This document shows, one piece after another, positions 1 through 9,358 of a stretch of 32,363 bases of DNA. Position 1 is the stretch's first letter, and the number at the start of each line of letters is the position of its first letter. The stretch is from contig CAKJYB010000042.1 in NCBI GenBank assembly GCA_918241715.1, forward strand, positions 1 to 32,363, read 5' to 3'. Made by a program: the position numbers and the translations under genes. The notes under the pieces are model-generated. The model searched no databases, was not told the origin of the DNA, and worked only from the letters and a program-made list of their open reading frames with translations. This DNA comes from Clostridiales bacterium. GTDB taxonomy: Bacteria; Bacillota; Clostridia; Christensenellales; UBA1242.

Positions 1-15
1 CATACAATGTTTTTG

Positions 16-32
16 ACGGCAAATGCCGTTTT
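16..32 (+). terminator. short hairpin ACGGC-AAAT-GCCGT followed by TTT; possible terminator of an upstream gene outside the window
   Basis: inverted repeat plus short T run. Confidence 0.35.
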
Positions 33-44
33 AAAGGAGAAAAT

Positions 45-161
45 ATGCCTTGCTGTTATAACCACCCAAGAATGATTTTTTGCCAGAGAATTATCACAAA
101 TTGCAGAAATGAAGTTGTAAATCCAACAATCACAAACACAAACAACACCACAACAAACTGA
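45..161 (+). CDS. small Cys-containing, Asn/Thr-tailed protein (38 aa) MPCCYNHPRMIFCQRIITNCRNEVVNPTITNTNNTTTN
   Basis: ATG preceded by AAAGGAG SD at about 33-39; in-frame stop TGA 159-161; hairpin downstream at 167-191; absent from the ORF track because of length. Confidence 0.5.
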   Translation: MPCCYNHPRMIFCQRIITNCRNEVVNPTITNTNNTTTN

Positions 162-166
162 CAAAC

Positions 167-203
167 AAGATGCATCTTTTTGGTGCATCTTACATATTTT
201 TTT
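167..203 (+). terminator. hairpin AAGATGCA...TGCATCTT followed by T-rich stretch
   Basis: 8-bp inverted repeat 167-174/184-191, then acatattttttt. Confidence 0.5.
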
Positions 204-288
204 AAAATCGTTTGCAATTTTTTGATAGCATATTTTAAAATAAGAATAGAAGAGGGCGTTTTGCACAGATTATATGTGGGGGTGAATA

Positions 289-417
289 ATGGGTTTTAAA
301 GACGAATATTCATTGCTTACATGGGTGGCATTCAAAATGACAGGGAATCCAGAAGTGGCTTCGCTGATGATCAACGCCGAAAGAGGAAAAGAAGAAGAAA
401 ACGTCCTAGGAAGATAA
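289..417 (+). CDS. yqzL: YqzL-like small protein (42 aa)
   Basis: ORF MGFKDEYSLLTWVAFKMTGNPEVASLMINAERGKEEENVLGR; SD-like GGGGGTGA; directly abuts recO; the xxxWxxFKxTGxxxxxxLM pattern and recO-adjacent position match YqzL of Firmicutes. Confidence 0.65.
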   Translation: MGFKDEYSLLTWVAFKMTGNPEVASLMINAERGKEEENVLGR

Positions 418-418
418 G

Positions 419-1147
419 ATGACACAAAAAATTCAAGCAATAGTGATTCGTTCTAATGACAGAAAGGAGAAAGATAAAAACGTTCTCCTTTTTTCACTTG
501 AAAATGGCAAAATGTGGGCAACGCTTAAGGGTGTTAAAAGCCCAACGGCAAAAATGAAACTTGCCCAAAATCCATTCTGTTATGGAGAATTTGTGCTTGA
601 AGATGGCAAGGCTGGGCAGATTATAACAGGCTTTGAAGCGATTGAGACGTTTCATGAAATAAGTGAAGATGTTGACAAATACTTTGAGGGAACGGCAATT
701 TTAGAAATTATCAATTCAATTGATTTTTCTTCAAAAGAAGAGATGGCAAGAGTTTTTGTTTTGACGATAAGGTCGCTAAAAACCTTATGTTTTGAAAATG
801 TTTTGCCACTTTATGTTTTGGACAAATTTTTGATTTCACTTTTTGACATCACGGGGACTCCACTTGAAACAAAAAGATGTTCTTGTTGCGACACAACAAT
901 CTTTGAAAGAATGTTTATTGATTATGCAACAGGCGAACTTACCTGCATAAACTGCATGAAGTATGGAAGCGAAGAACTTGCCAAAACGACGATTTCTGCG
1001 CTTAAAATTTTGTCTTCAACTGAGTTTGACAAACTTCAAACACTCAAACTTGCACAGGACAGTGAACTTGGGCTTTTGAGAGTTCTGGCAAGAAATTTTG
1101 AAGCCAGATTTGACAAAAAACTAAAATTTGTTGGGATTTTCTCATAA
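419..1147 (+). CDS. recO: DNA repair protein RecO
   Basis: 242 aa; N-terminal OB-like start, C-terminal CSCC...CINC cysteine pairs typical of RecO; position after the YqzL-like ORF. Confidence 0.9.
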   Translation: MTQKIQAIVIRSNDRKEKDKNVLLFSLENGKMWATLKGVKSPTAKMKLAQNPFCYGEFVLEDGKAGQIITGFEAIETFHEISEDVDKYFEGTAILEIINSIDFSSKEEMARVFVLTIRSLKTLCFENVLPLYVLDKFLISLFDITGTPLETKRCSCCDTTIFERMFIDYATGELTCINCMKYGSEELAKTTISALKILSSTEFDKLQTLKLAQDSELGLLRVLARNFEARFDKKLKFVGIFS

Positions 1148-2005
1148 TTCGTCCAAACTTATGTCGCATATCTTTTCGTCTTTGATTTCAAAAGAAACAT
1201 AGTTTTTGCAGGTCTTGCTTAAAACTAAAAATTCATTTTCATTTAGGGGCAAAAAGTTTTCTATCTCTCCAAAAAATTGGGAGAGATTTTCTTTTTTTAT
1301 TCTTTTCTGCAGTCTTTCGGAAAGAAAAACCGTTGCACAAGCGAAGTCTTTAGATTTGACTGCTTCCAAAAAAAGAAACGACAAAAGCTTTTTGTCTTGA
1401 TTTACACTTGAGATGTAGGATTCGTTTTGTATGGAAATTCCGTCTTCAAACAACACGGAAAAAGTTTTTTCTCTGCAAGAAAAATCGTCAAACCTTTTTG
1501 TGATTGACAAAACGTTGTTTTCAAAGGAGAGATTTTCTCCAGAAAAATGAGACAACTTTTCAGTCAAAACATTGAAAGCGTAAAAGTCCTTTTCAAATGC
1601 AACAAAAACAAATTTTGAAGAGTGAGAAATTTTGTAGGAGATTGTTTTGTGAAGACATTTGCATTTAGTTATGTGATTTGCTCCCTCAAAGACAAGCCTG
1701 TTGTTTCCTATAAAGATTTTGCAAGTTTTTCCACCAACAGAGACTGATTCTTTGTTGTAAGAAAAGACAAGTTGTGGCTTTTCCAAAATTGCAAAATGTT
1801 GATTGTTGTGTTTAACAAAAGAGACTTTGTCGCTGTCAATAGGCTGATTTAAATTTATGCAAAATGGAAGAGCCAACGCCGACTTTGGATAGACAAAAAC
1901 AAAATCTTCGTCTTCACATTCAAGGTTGTCATTTTCGTTTAATTCGACAAAATCATTTTTTGCCTTTATCACACATGGATAAGTGGTTTTTACAATATAT
2001 TTCAT
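1142..2005 (-). CDS. hypothetical protein (287 aa), beta-rich, no family recognised
   Basis: long ORF, start ATG at 2005; 6-bp tail-to-tail overlap with recO. Confidence 0.7.
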   Translation of the reverse strand: MKYIVKTTYPCVIKAKNDFVELNENDNLECEDEDFVFVYPKSALALPFCINLNQPIDSDKVSFVKHNNQHFAILEKPQLVFSYNKESVSVGGKTCKIFIGNNRLVFEGANHITKCKCLHKTISYKISHSSKFVFVAFEKDFYAFNVLTEKLSHFSGENLSFENNVLSITKRFDDFSCREKTFSVLFEDGISIQNESYISSVNQDKKLLSFLFLEAVKSKDFACATVFLSERLQKRIKKENLSQFFGEIENFLPLNENEFLVLSKTCKNYVSFEIKDEKICDISLDEL

Positions 2006-2090
2006 ACAAAAATATATGAAACACGCAATTATTTTATGAATTTTGATTATTTTTTTTGTTTTTGGAAATTATTTTTGCAGGAGATAAAAA

Positions 2091-2807
2091 ATGAAAATTT
2101 GGAATGACGAAGAAGTTAAAAATTTGTTTTCGGAAGCAGAAAATTGCAAAAAAGAGAGAAAATCTTTAAAATTTGCCTTTCAAAAACACGCAGAAAAATA
2201 TGGAAGAAAACCAAATAGTGTAAGAAATTATTATTATTTTGATGTTGAAAATCTTAAAAAAGATAAAAACAGGTGCAAAAAGTTGGGAATCGACATAAGC
2301 AAGCACGAAAAAAGTCAGTATGTTGCCTTTGGAAAAGAAGCAGAAGAAAAACTTTTGCTTCAAGTTAGACAAATGACCAAGCAGGGAATGTCGGTCAGAA
2401 ATGCTTGTGAAAAGATAAGTGGGGGAGACCTTTGTTTGATGACAAGACTTCAAAACAAAATTCAAAACATAAAGAGAAAAAACTTGCAAAAAGACAACGT
2501 GATTTTGTTTAAGCAAAGAAAAAACACTCTCACAGAAAACGACATCAACAGCTTGTTTATGGGGCTTGTCAAACTTATCAAAAAGACAACAACAGAAGAG
2601 ATTGAAGAGAGAGTTAAGATTGAAAAGATTAGCACGGACAATCTTTTGAAAAAGGCCGTCTTTGATTTGGGCGAAAAGGACAGAATGATTGAAAAACTTA
2701 AAGATGAATTTAAAACTCTCAAAAATGAAAACAAAAAGCTCAGCGACAGACTGAACAAATATCTTCTAAACAAAAAAAAGACGAAACAGGCTCTTATTGG
2801 AGAATAA
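2091..2807 (+). CDS. SANT/Myb-like (RsfA-like) putative DNA-binding protein with C-terminal coiled coil
   Basis: SD GCAGGAG; two N-terminal SANT-like units (WNDEEVKNLF...RKPNSVRNYYY and FGKEAEEKLL...LMTRLQNKIQNI); Lys/Glu heptads at C-term. Confidence 0.55.
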   Translation: MKIWNDEEVKNLFSEAENCKKERKSLKFAFQKHAEKYGRKPNSVRNYYYFDVENLKKDKNRCKKLGIDISKHEKSQYVAFGKEAEEKLLLQVRQMTKQGMSVRNACEKISGGDLCLMTRLQNKIQNIKRKNLQKDNVILFKQRKNTLTENDINSLFMGLVKLIKKTTTEEIEERVKIEKISTDNLLKKAVFDLGEKDRMIEKLKDEFKTLKNENKKLSDRLNKYLLNKKKTKQALIGE

Positions 2808-2812
2808 AAAAT

Positions 2813-2841
2813 TTGTGTTGAAATGGTTTTTGTGATAAAAT
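2813..2841 (+). promoter_or_regulatory. putative addB promoter TTGTGT-N17-TGA.TAAAAT (extended -10)
   Basis: -35 2813-2818, -10 2836-2841 (spacer 17); ATG begins 7 nt after the end of the -10. Confidence 0.55.
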
Positions 2842-2847
2842 CATTTT

Positions 2848-5800
2848 ATGGAAATAACGCTTGTTAGGGGAGCAACTGCTTTTGAAGCAGGAAAAAGCAC
2901 AATAAAAAAGATTGACACAAAAGACATGACTCAAAAAAACTATGTTGTTGTGCCAGACACTTTTTCTATGCAGGCAGAAAAACTTTTGTTTGACGAACTG
3001 GGAATAAAGGCAACTTTCAACATTGAAGTTGTTGGAATATCAAAACTTGCCAGCAGAATTTTAAGAGAAAACAATGTTGCCTTTGCAAGAATTTCAGGAT
3101 TGGAAGAAGTGTTTAATGTTTTTCAAGCCGTAAAAGAATGTGAGAGTGATTTTAAGTATTTTGAAAAATGCGACATAGAATTTTGCCAAAAAATTTTGGA
3201 AATAATAAAGCAATTTAAGTCTTGCAAGATAAAGCCAGAAAACATCAAACCAACAAAAAATGAATTGTTAAACAACAAGATGCACGATCTCAAACTTGTT
3301 TATGAACATTATGAAAATTTGCTTGGTGAAAAATTTGATTTGTCAAAATTGTTGGAGTATTCCGTCCAAAACGTTCAAAACTTCAAAAACCTTTCAAATT
3401 TAAATCTTTATTTTGTAAATTTTGATAGTTTCTCTCTTGAAATTGGAAATTTTATTTGCAAACTTGCAGAATATGTAAACAAAATTTATATTGGAATGGC
3501 TTATCCACTTTCAGTAAACAATGGATACATTTATGAAGACGACATCAAGTCAAAAATAACAAAACTTGCTGGTGAAAAGGGCGCAAAGCCAAAAGTTGAA
3601 GAAGATTTTTCTCAACCTACCGGAAAGAGAAGAAAGATTGTTGAAAACTTGTTTGGTTTTAGTGTAGAACAAGGAAAGAGTGATTATTTTGTAAACGTTC
3701 TTGCAACAAACAGGCAGGACGAAGTTGATTTTGTTGCAAAATATATCAAAAGAGAAGTGTTTAAGGGCGCAAGATTCAACGATTTTGCTGTTGCAATTTC
3801 AAGTGATACTTATTACGATAAAATCAGAACAACGTTTGAAAAATATGGGATTGTTACATACACGGACGACGCTGTAAATCTTTCGCAGACGATGCTTGGA
3901 AGATTTGTCTTGAAAGTTTTTGAAATTGCAAGGCTTGGGTTTGATATGCCAAACTTACAATGGCTCGTTTCATGCGATTTGCTTGGGGAAGATAAAGAAA
4001 GTTTGCATGACATAAACTTTTATCAAATTGACGACGAAAAAGAGTTTTTGGAAAGACACCAAACGTATAGTTGGATTGTCTCAAAAATAAACAGCCTGAA
4101 AAAGTGCAAGTTGGCACAGGATTACGTTGGTTGCCTTAAAGAACTTGTCGGTTTTGTGGGAGAAAACTACAAAAACATTGTCAACAGACTTGAAGAAGAA
4201 AGATTCTATAAGAAATCAAGCGAAAACACTCAATCACTTGAGCTTATTTCGCAAGTTTTTGAAAAGATTTCAGAGCTTGGTGGAAAACAGGAGTTTTCTG
4301 TTTTTGATTTTGAAAACTTGGTCAAAATTTCTTTGCAAAGTGTCAAAGTTGAAACGATTCCGTCATACATTGATGCTGTTTTTGTTGGCGATGCAACAAA
4401 GAGTTATTTTGAAGACGTAAAAGTTTTGTTTGTTTTGGGCGCCAACGCAAAAGAACTGCCAAAAACGCAGGCCGATACGGGAATTATTGACGACAACGAC
4501 ATCAAGGAACTTAAGTTTAATTATGCCTTAGAGCCGGAAATAAAGGTTTTAAACAGACGTGCAAGACTAAAACTTTTTGAATGTTTGCAACATGCTCAAG
4601 AAAAACTTATTGTTTGTTGCCCATCAGCAGGAGACGACAAGATTTCGCAATTTGTTTTTGACCTTAGAAAAATGTTCGGTGAAAACGTTTTGAACACAGC
4701 AAACATGGGCCTTTCAATTGATTCTGCAAAGAGCAAAAAGGAAAGGTTTGACGATTTGTTGTTGTGTCTTGGAAGTGAAGATAAATTTTTGGAAAATTAT
4801 TCTGCACTTCAGGCAAACAAGATGATTCCTGTAAAACTTGAAGGAATGTTAAAAAGCATTGCTGGAGAATTCCCAAAAGAAAAGGAATATAAATTTATTC
4901 CAAAAGAAGATGCACAGAAACTTTTAAAATCAAAAATTTCTGTTACATCACTTGAGACGTATTTTGCCTGTCCATTTAGATTTTTTGTTGAAAAATCTTT
5001 GGGGGTAAAAGAACTTGAAATATACATGCCTGACAAGAGAAATTTTGGAAGTTTTGAACATGACTTGTTGGAAAATTTTGTTTCACAATACAACCTAAAA
5101 GAAGAAAAAATTGATTGCGTAAACGAATTTTTGAAGAAAAACATGCTGAAAATTGCAAAAAAATATTATGACGAAAAGACTTTAAGCGAAAAATCTTTTG
5201 TGAAATACTTGGAGAACGAAAGCAAAATTATTTTGAAGAATGTGTTGCACGAAGCGAAGTACAGCAAGTTTGTTCCAAAGTATTTTGAATATGGTGTAAG
5301 CAAAAAAGTTGACAAAAATCTGACCTTGTGTGGAATTATTGACAGGGTTGATGTGTTTGAAAACAGATTTAGAGTTCTTGATTACAAAACCGGAGAGCAA
5401 AAGGGAATCAAAGATAGTTTGTTCTGTGGAAAAAAACTTCAACTTTTTATTTATGCGAAAGCGTTGAAAGAACAACTTGGTTTGGACTGCTCCGGAGTTT
5501 ATTATTTTAATTGTCAGACAAAATACAATTCAAAGTCAAAGTTGAAATTGTTGCATGGAATGACCAAAAACGACTATGATGTTGTGGTTGCTTCGGATTA
5601 TAGGCTTGCTGAATATGGGCAAAAAAGTGATATTTTGTCCGTCACAGCAAAGAAGAATCCAAACAAGGGAGAAGAATTCTACGACAGGTCAAAACTTTTG
5701 GTAAAAAATTTTGACAAAACGTTTGATTATGCAGAGAAAATTGCAATAAACGCACATAAGGAAATGCAAGAAGGTTATATTGAAGATAAACCACTTGCCG

Positions 5801-5892
5801 ATTCGTGCAAAAATTGCCCATATATTTCAGTGTGCATGCACAGAGAAGAAGATGGACAGAGAAAAATTTTAAGCGCAAAGGATGTTTTTTAA
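2848..5892 (+). CDS. addB: AddB-like helicase-nuclease subunit, PD-(D/E)XK with Fe-S cysteines
   Basis: GIIDRVD...RVLDYKTGEQKG nuclease motif; CPFRFF upstream plus CKNCPYISVC at C-term (AddB Fe-S staple pattern); followed by addA. Confidence 0.88.
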   Translation: MEITLVRGATAFEAGKSTIKKIDTKDMTQKNYVVVPDTFSMQAEKLLFDELGIKATFNIEVVGISKLASRILRENNVAFARISGLEEVFNVFQAVKECESDFKYFEKCDIEFCQKILEIIKQFKSCKIKPENIKPTKNELLNNKMHDLKLVYEHYENLLGEKFDLSKLLEYSVQNVQNFKNLSNLNLYFVNFDSFSLEIGNFICKLAEYVNKIYIGMAYPLSVNNGYIYEDDIKSKITKLAGEKGAKPKVEEDFSQPTGKRRKIVENLFGFSVEQGKSDYFVNVLATNRQDEVDFVAKYIKREVFKGARFNDFAVAISSDTYYDKIRTTFEKYGIVTYTDDAVNLSQTMLGRFVLKVFEIARLGFDMPNLQWLVSCDLLGEDKESLHDINFYQIDDEKEFLERHQTYSWIVSKINSLKKCKLAQDYVGCLKELVGFVGENYKNIVNRLEEERFYKKSSENTQSLELISQVFEKISELGGKQEFSVFDFENLVKISLQSVKVETIPSYIDAVFVGDATKSYFEDVKVLFVLGANAKELPKTQADTGIIDDNDIKELKFNYALEPEIKVLNRRARLKLFECLQHAQEKLIVCCPSAGDDKISQFVFDLRKMFGENVLNTANMGLSIDSAKSKKERFDDLLLCLGSEDKFLENYSALQANKMIPVKLEGMLKSIAGEFPKEKEYKFIPKEDAQKLLKSKISVTSLETYFACPFRFFVEKSLGVKELEIYMPDKRNFGSFEHDLLENFVSQYNLKEEKIDCVNEFLKKNMLKIAKKYYDEKTLSEKSFVKYLENESKIILKNVLHEAKYSKFVPKYFEYGVSKKVDKNLTLCGIIDRVDVFENRFRVLDYKTGEQKGIKDSLFCGKKLQLFIYAKALKEQLGLDCSGVYYFNCQTKYNSKSKLKLLHGMTKNDYDVVVASDYRLAEYGQKSDILSVTAKKNPNKGEEFYDRSKLLVKNFDKTFDYAEKIAINAHKEMQEGYIEDKPLADSCKNCPYISVCMHREEDGQRKILSAKDVF

Positions 5893-8800
5893 TGGCTGAA
5901 AAGAAAGAAGAGAAGATTCTGGAACAAACCAAAGTTTTGGAAAACAAAAAGAAGAACATGATTGTCAGTGCTTCAGCAGGCAGTGGCAAGACCTTTGTTA
6001 TGATAAAATATGTCACAGAATTGGTTTGTGAAAGAAAAATCCCACTCAAAGACATTGTTGTTTTGACATTTACAAAAGCTGCTGCTGCAGAAATGAAAGA
6101 ACGCTTGGAAAAAAGTCTTAGAAAACAAAAGCAAACGGCCTATGTTGTGGAGCAGATTGACTCTTTGCCAACTGCCAACATCTCAACAATAGACTCTTTT
6201 TGCGAAAAAAATCTTAAAAAATATGCAAATTTGGTTGGTCTTAGTGAAACATTTAGCGTTTTAGATGCAAATTTGGACGAAAAACTGAAAAAGGAAAGTT
6301 TTGACAAGGCAATAAAACTTTTCAAACAAACTGAGCCAGAAAAATATGTTCAACTTGTAGAAATTTTCAAAAACAATATTGGGGAGATAAGAGAAATCGT
6401 CTTTTCAATTGAAAGTTTGGTTGATGTTGTAAGCGACAGGAATGACTTTTTGCAAAAAAATATGAAAAATGCAGAGAGTTATTTTGATAAGGCTGCAGAC
6501 TTTCTTGTTTTGAATTTTAAAAATATGCTAAACAAGATTTTTGAAAAAATCGAAAAACTTCATCTTGTCGAATATGAAAATGCTGTAAGAAAAAATATGG
6601 GAATCATTTTGCAGGCAAAAGATATTTTTGAACTTTGCAGTATTTTAAATAATGTTGAAATGCCAGACAGACCAAAGAAAAAAGATGTTGGTGAGGAAGT
6701 TTTTGATTTGCTCGGGAAACTTAAAGAATTGTTTGAAGGAGAAAAGGAAAAGATTTTAGACCTTGATCTTCTTGACAATCAAAAGGCAAAAATGCAGAGA
6801 GAAGGCATTTTGGAAAAGAGCTTTTTAAGTTTGTTTTTGGCTTATGAAAAAATTGAAAGCGAAACAAAACTTGCAAGAAATTGTTTAAGTTTTTCTGATC
6901 TTTCAAAATTTATGGTCAAACTTTCAGAAAAAGAAAATCTGTTTGGAAATGTCAAGTATGTTTTTATTGACGAATATCAAGATACAAGCAAAATTCAAGA
7001 GAGAATTGTAAAAAATATCGCAAAAAACTGCAATTTTGTTGCTGTTGGTGATGTGAAACAGGGAATATACGGCTTTAGATTGGCTGACAGCGAAATCTTT
7101 TTGAAAGATGTAAAAGATTTTGATGAAAACGAAGATTCGGCAGTGAATTATCTTAAAGAAAACTTTAGAAGTGATGAAAGAGTGTTGAACTTTATCAACA
7201 AAGTTTTTGATGTTTGCATGAGAGAAGAAAATACCGGAGTTGAATACAAAAAAGACGCAGATCTTCACGCTTTCCACAGATTTAAGAATGACGGAAGCAA
7301 GGCTGTAACAATTCATGTTGTAAAGGAAGAAAAACCAGAAGAAGAAACTTTGCCGGAACTTTACAGCGTAAAAAATGCAAAAATTGAGTTGAAAAACTCA
7401 GACCTAAAGCAAATGCTTGACATAAGAGAGCAAATTTTTGTTGCAAGAAAAACCAAGATTTATGAAGACGAAGAGTTTAGAGATTGCAAATTTGGTGATA
7501 TTGCAATTTTGAGCAGAAGCAGAAGTGATTTGTATTTTTGTCTTGAAGAGTTTTTGATTGAAAGTGGGATTCCTGTTGGCACAGACTCTAAGAAAAAACT
7601 TTTAGACGAAGTAGAAATAAAAGTGCTTTTAAACTTTTTAAAAATTTCTCTTATCATGGAAGACGATATTGCAACTCTTTCCGTTTTGCTTTCTCCAATT
7701 GGTGGATTTACTCTTGAAGAAATTATAAAAGAAAAGGGGACACAGACCATTTGTGAAATGGTGCAAAATAATCAAAAATTTGCATCCGTAATCAAAAAAA
7801 TTGAAGATTTTAAAAGAAATATGTCTGTTTTTGGTGCAAAAAAAGCGTTTGATTTGTTGTTTATTGAAACAAAGTATAGGTCATATTTAAATTCTAAACA
7901 AGACTTCAAAATGGTAAACGAATTTGTTGACGCCTTTCTTCAAAACGTTCAAGAGTGTGGATTTGAATATGATTTGCCATCTCTTATAAATTATTTTGAA
8001 AACGTTGACATTGATGTTGAAAATTTGGGGCAAGTCCAAGACGGCGTAATTTTGGAGACCATACACGCAAGCAAGGGGCTTGAATATCCGGTTGTCTTTT
8101 TGATTGGTTGTGATAAAGATTTCATGAAAGTTTCGGGCAAAGAAAATCGAAACGTAAGAATTGACGAAAACTTTGGCTTCGCCGTAAAAGATTTTAATGT
8201 TGACGAAAACGAAAATTCCACAAGCGTAAGAATGCTTGCAATAAAGCAACTTGAAAAAAGAAAACGTTTTAGAGACGAATTGATGATTTTTTATGTTGCT
8301 CTCACCAGAGCAAAGAACAAACTTGTTTTGTTTGGAAAGTATGATGCAAAAATCTTTGAGAAGAAAAACCTTGATGAGTGCAAGACATACTTTGACCTTG
8401 TTTTCAACGCATGCGACGACATGAGACGGGCGCTTCAAAATGACGAAAAATACGAAGATGTGGACGTTGAAGCACATGTTGTAAATGACGTGATTTTAAA
8501 AGAAATAGAAAAAGAAGATGTGGAGAAAAACCCAGAGTTCGAGACAAGTTGTGTGGCAAAGATTAAAGAATATTTGGGGTTTGACTATAAATATGATGAT
8601 AAGTTGAACTTCAAACTTAAAGAAGGGGTAACAAGTCTCAACTTGAAAAATCTTGAAAACAACCTTGAGAAATATTCAAACGAAAACTTCAGTTTTGTCG
8701 GTGCTGGTGTTGAAATTGGAAACGCATATCACTTGGCGATGGAAAATCTTGACTTTGAAAAGATTGACAGCGTTGACGACATAAAAAGACAGATAGAGCA

Positions 8801-9197
8801 GATGTCCGCGTTGTTTGATGGAACTGAAAAACTTTTGAATTATGGGGTTTTGCTTGAAAACATAAAACTTGTAAAGAGTGTTGTTTCGGGGGCAACTCTA
8901 TATAAAGAAAAAAGGTTTATCATGAAAGAAAAACTCTGCAACCTTTTGGAAGGTGTGGAATATGACGACAAGATATTGCTTCAGGGTGCAGTGGATTTGT
9001 TTGCAGTGAAAAAGGACGAAGTTGTTTTGATAGATTATAAATATTCAAATTCGACCGATAAAAATTATTTGATAAATAAATACAAAAATCAAATTAAATT
9101 TTACAAAATGGCAATAGAAAACGCCTTTAATTTGCCTGTTAAAAATGCATATTTATTGTCATTAAAACACGCAGAATTGATTAAAGTTGAAGTTTAA
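5892..9197 (+). CDS. addA: AddA helicase-nuclease (UvrD/RecB-like)
   Basis: ATG at 5892 overlaps addB stop by 1 nt (TAATG); SASAGSGKT Walker A, FIDEYQDTS, GDVKQGIYGFR, VALTRAKNKL, C-terminal VLIDYKYS. The ORF-track start 5805 is an in-frame extension. Confidence 0.93.
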   Translation: MAEKKEEKILEQTKVLENKKKNMIVSASAGSGKTFVMIKYVTELVCERKIPLKDIVVLTFTKAAAAEMKERLEKSLRKQKQTAYVVEQIDSLPTANISTIDSFCEKNLKKYANLVGLSETFSVLDANLDEKLKKESFDKAIKLFKQTEPEKYVQLVEIFKNNIGEIREIVFSIESLVDVVSDRNDFLQKNMKNAESYFDKAADFLVLNFKNMLNKIFEKIEKLHLVEYENAVRKNMGIILQAKDIFELCSILNNVEMPDRPKKKDVGEEVFDLLGKLKELFEGEKEKILDLDLLDNQKAKMQREGILEKSFLSLFLAYEKIESETKLARNCLSFSDLSKFMVKLSEKENLFGNVKYVFIDEYQDTSKIQERIVKNIAKNCNFVAVGDVKQGIYGFRLADSEIFLKDVKDFDENEDSAVNYLKENFRSDERVLNFINKVFDVCMREENTGVEYKKDADLHAFHRFKNDGSKAVTIHVVKEEKPEEETLPELYSVKNAKIELKNSDLKQMLDIREQIFVARKTKIYEDEEFRDCKFGDIAILSRSRSDLYFCLEEFLIESGIPVGTDSKKKLLDEVEIKVLLNFLKISLIMEDDIATLSVLLSPIGGFTLEEIIKEKGTQTICEMVQNNQKFASVIKKIEDFKRNMSVFGAKKAFDLLFIETKYRSYLNSKQDFKMVNEFVDAFLQNVQECGFEYDLPSLINYFENVDIDVENLGQVQDGVILETIHASKGLEYPVVFLIGCDKDFMKVSGKENRNVRIDENFGFAVKDFNVDENENSTSVRMLAIKQLEKRKRFRDELMIFYVALTRAKNKLVLFGKYDAKIFEKKNLDECKTYFDLVFNACDDMRRALQNDEKYEDVDVEAHVVNDVILKEIEKEDVEKNPEFETSCVAKIKEYLGFDYKYDDKLNFKLKEGVTSLNLKNLENNLEKYSNENFSFVGAGVEIGNAYHLAMENLDFEKIDSVDDIKRQIEQMSALFDGTEKLLNYGVLLENIKLVKSVVSGATLYKEKRFIMKEKLCNLLEGVEYDDKILLQGAVDLFAVKKDEVVLIDYKYSNSTDKNYLINKYKNQIKFYKMAIENAFNLPVKNAYLLSLKHAELIKVEV

Positions 9198-9327
9198 AAA
9201 GGGAAAAATATTATAAGAAAAAGTGACATTTTTGGTTGCTTTTTCTCTTTTTGTTTTACGGACGAAAAAATGTTTTAAAAATATTTAAAAAATTATTAAA
9301 AAATGTTAGTAAATATTTTTTTGATTG

Positions 9328-9336
9328 TGATATACT
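9328..9336 (+). promoter_or_regulatory. extended -10 TGA.TATACT upstream of the AT-hook gene
   Basis: TTGTGATATACT, about 23 nt before ATG, SD between; no good -35. Confidence 0.45.
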
Positions 9337-9358
9337 ACAAATGTATATAGGAGGCTTT

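Noticed and set aside
1262-1300. CTCTCC...GGGAGAG + T-rich hairpin as a terminator
   Set aside because: Lies inside the coding region of the minus-strand 287-aa gene; no transcript end expected there on the plus strand.
5805-5891. N-terminal extension of the addA ORF
   Set aside because: Overlaps the addB Fe-S C-terminus in another frame; ATG at 5892 with AAAGGA upstream is better.
7887-8477. 196-aa antisense ORF inside addA
   Set aside because: Overlaps a well-supported CDS on the opposite strand; Phe/Val/Ile-rich composition typical of antisense of AT-rich Lys/Glu-rich genes; no SD or recognisable domain.
9236-9358. N-terminal extension of the AT-hook protein ORF
   Set aside because: Includes the putative promoter; ATG 9359 has a strong TAGGAGG SD.
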